The notes under the pieces: generated by a model | Told to the model about the DNA's origin: nothing | Databases searched by the model: none | The model's input: the letters and a program-made list of their open reading frames with translations, nothing else | DNA from: Hypomesus transpacificus | Taxonomy: Eukaryota > Chordata > Actinopteri > Osmeriformes > Osmeridae | DNA: 64,000 nt | Direction of reading: 5' to 3' | Assembly (NCBI RefSeq): GCF_021917145.1 | Contig: NW_025813696.1 | Span: 190,868 to 254,867, forward strand | Shown here: piece by piece, positions 63,592-64,000 of the stretch | How positions within the stretch are numbered: the first letter of the stretch is position 1 | How the letters are laid out: the number at the start of each line of letters is the position of its first letter | Translations under genes and position numbers: made by a program

Positions 63592-64000
63592 TGTGTGTGT
63601 GTGTGTGAGAGTTAGTGCCAGCCTGTGTAACCGTGTGTTACCTTAGGCAGCAGGCTGCCCTGGTTGTCTCGGTGTAGGATGTGGTGGAGTCCCACCTCCA
63701 CGTCTCTGCGCACCCTCTCCACCCTGCGCCTGTCCTCCAGGCACGGACGCTCTACAGAGACACACGGTTCAGGACACACATCACATGGGGCAGTAATGTG
63801 TGTGTGTGTGTGTGGTGTTAGAGAGAGAGTAAGACTGTGAGAGAAATAGAAAGAATGAGAGAGTGTTAGAAGGAGGGACAGAGAAGGGGACAGGAGAAAC
63901 AGACGGACAGACAGACAGAGACTAACTCTCGTACCTGGGTTGATGAGCACCAATGCACTGAAGAGAGCGATCTGGTTCTCTGTGAGTCTTAGAGCACATG
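63291..64000 (-). CDS. rorc: Nuclear receptor ROR-gamma, last exons (continues beyond window)
   Basis: Three exons on minus: 63935-64000 (partial), 63642-63751, 63291-63455 (TGA 63291-63293). They encode the C-terminal half of the ligand-binding domain: LRLTENQIALFSALVLINP, then ERPCLEDRRRVERVRRDVEV, LHHILHRDNQGSLLPK, VEQLRALCSLHVEKLQWF and the AF-2 helix PPLYRELF near the end. ROR proteins bind RORE half-sites as monomers, and ROR-gamma drives Th17 and metabolic programmes through sterol-responsive AF-2 recruitment of coactivators. PPLY-x-ELF with E-x-IAL-x-x-ALVLIN is shared by RORs; ALVLIN and the residue choices favour gamma over alpha or beta, as does 1q21-type synteny. Splice phases fit (1 then 0). 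Confidence 0.88.
63520..63610 (+). repeat. TA then TG microsatellite in rorc intron
   Basis: (AT)n at 63525-63560 followed by (TG)n to about 63608, in the intron between the last two rorc exons. Confidence 0.9.

Overview
The window is vertebrate nuclear DNA, almost certainly from a ray-finned (teleost) fish. Every gene is split into short exons with GT-AG introns. Intergenic DNA carries fish-type SINE copies and an L2-type LINE 3' end, and introns are packed with minisatellites and CT/GT microsatellites. I cannot name the species.

Layout, left to right: (1) 183-3414 (+) the last six coding exons of atp8b2 (P4-ATPase lipid flippase); (2) 7106-11549 (+) il6r (interleukin-6 receptor alpha), complete in ten exons; (3) 13358-14030 (+) riiad1, four small exons; (4) 18668-28540 (+) a 28-exon GPI-anchored protein of the mesothelin/otoancorin/stereocilin family; (5) 30180-37404 (-) znf687, a ten-coding-exon zinc-finger regulator; (6) 38815-43429 (-) psmd4 (proteasome ubiquitin receptor Rpn10), ten exons; (7) 47536-55455 (-) pip5k1a (PI4P 5-kinase), fifteen coding exons found; (8) 56893-60933 (-) ecm1, ten exons; (9) 63291-64000 (-) the last exons of rorc (nuclear receptor ROR-gamma), cut by the window edge. 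Exons were placed by hand: reading frames and splice phases close through every gene except at four indels in atp8b2 and one in znf687.

The gene content matches human 1q21-q22 as I remember it: ATP8B2-IL6R are neighbours there, PIP5K1A-PSMD4-ZNF687 are neighbours, and RIIAD1, RORC and ECM1 lie in the same band. The mesothelin-like gene is the outlier. The genes do not form one pathway; this is a conserved syntenic block. il6r and rorc both act in IL-6/Th17 biology, but their proximity here is most simply inherited linkage.

The most unusual property is the repeat landscape. Several minisatellites are built from exon-intron junctions, so that splice donors or acceptors are copied many times (8881-8980, 21122-21345, 22997-23355, 40150-40585). 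In at least seven introns the polypyrimidine tract before the 3' splice site has grown into a strand-biased CT array of about 75 to 700 bp. Other notable points are a roughly 175-residue insertion in the Ig domain of IL6R, a recent internal two-exon duplication with a chimeric exon in ecm1, and a possible 1.2-kb solo LTR after il6r. I found no new enzymatic or defence system.
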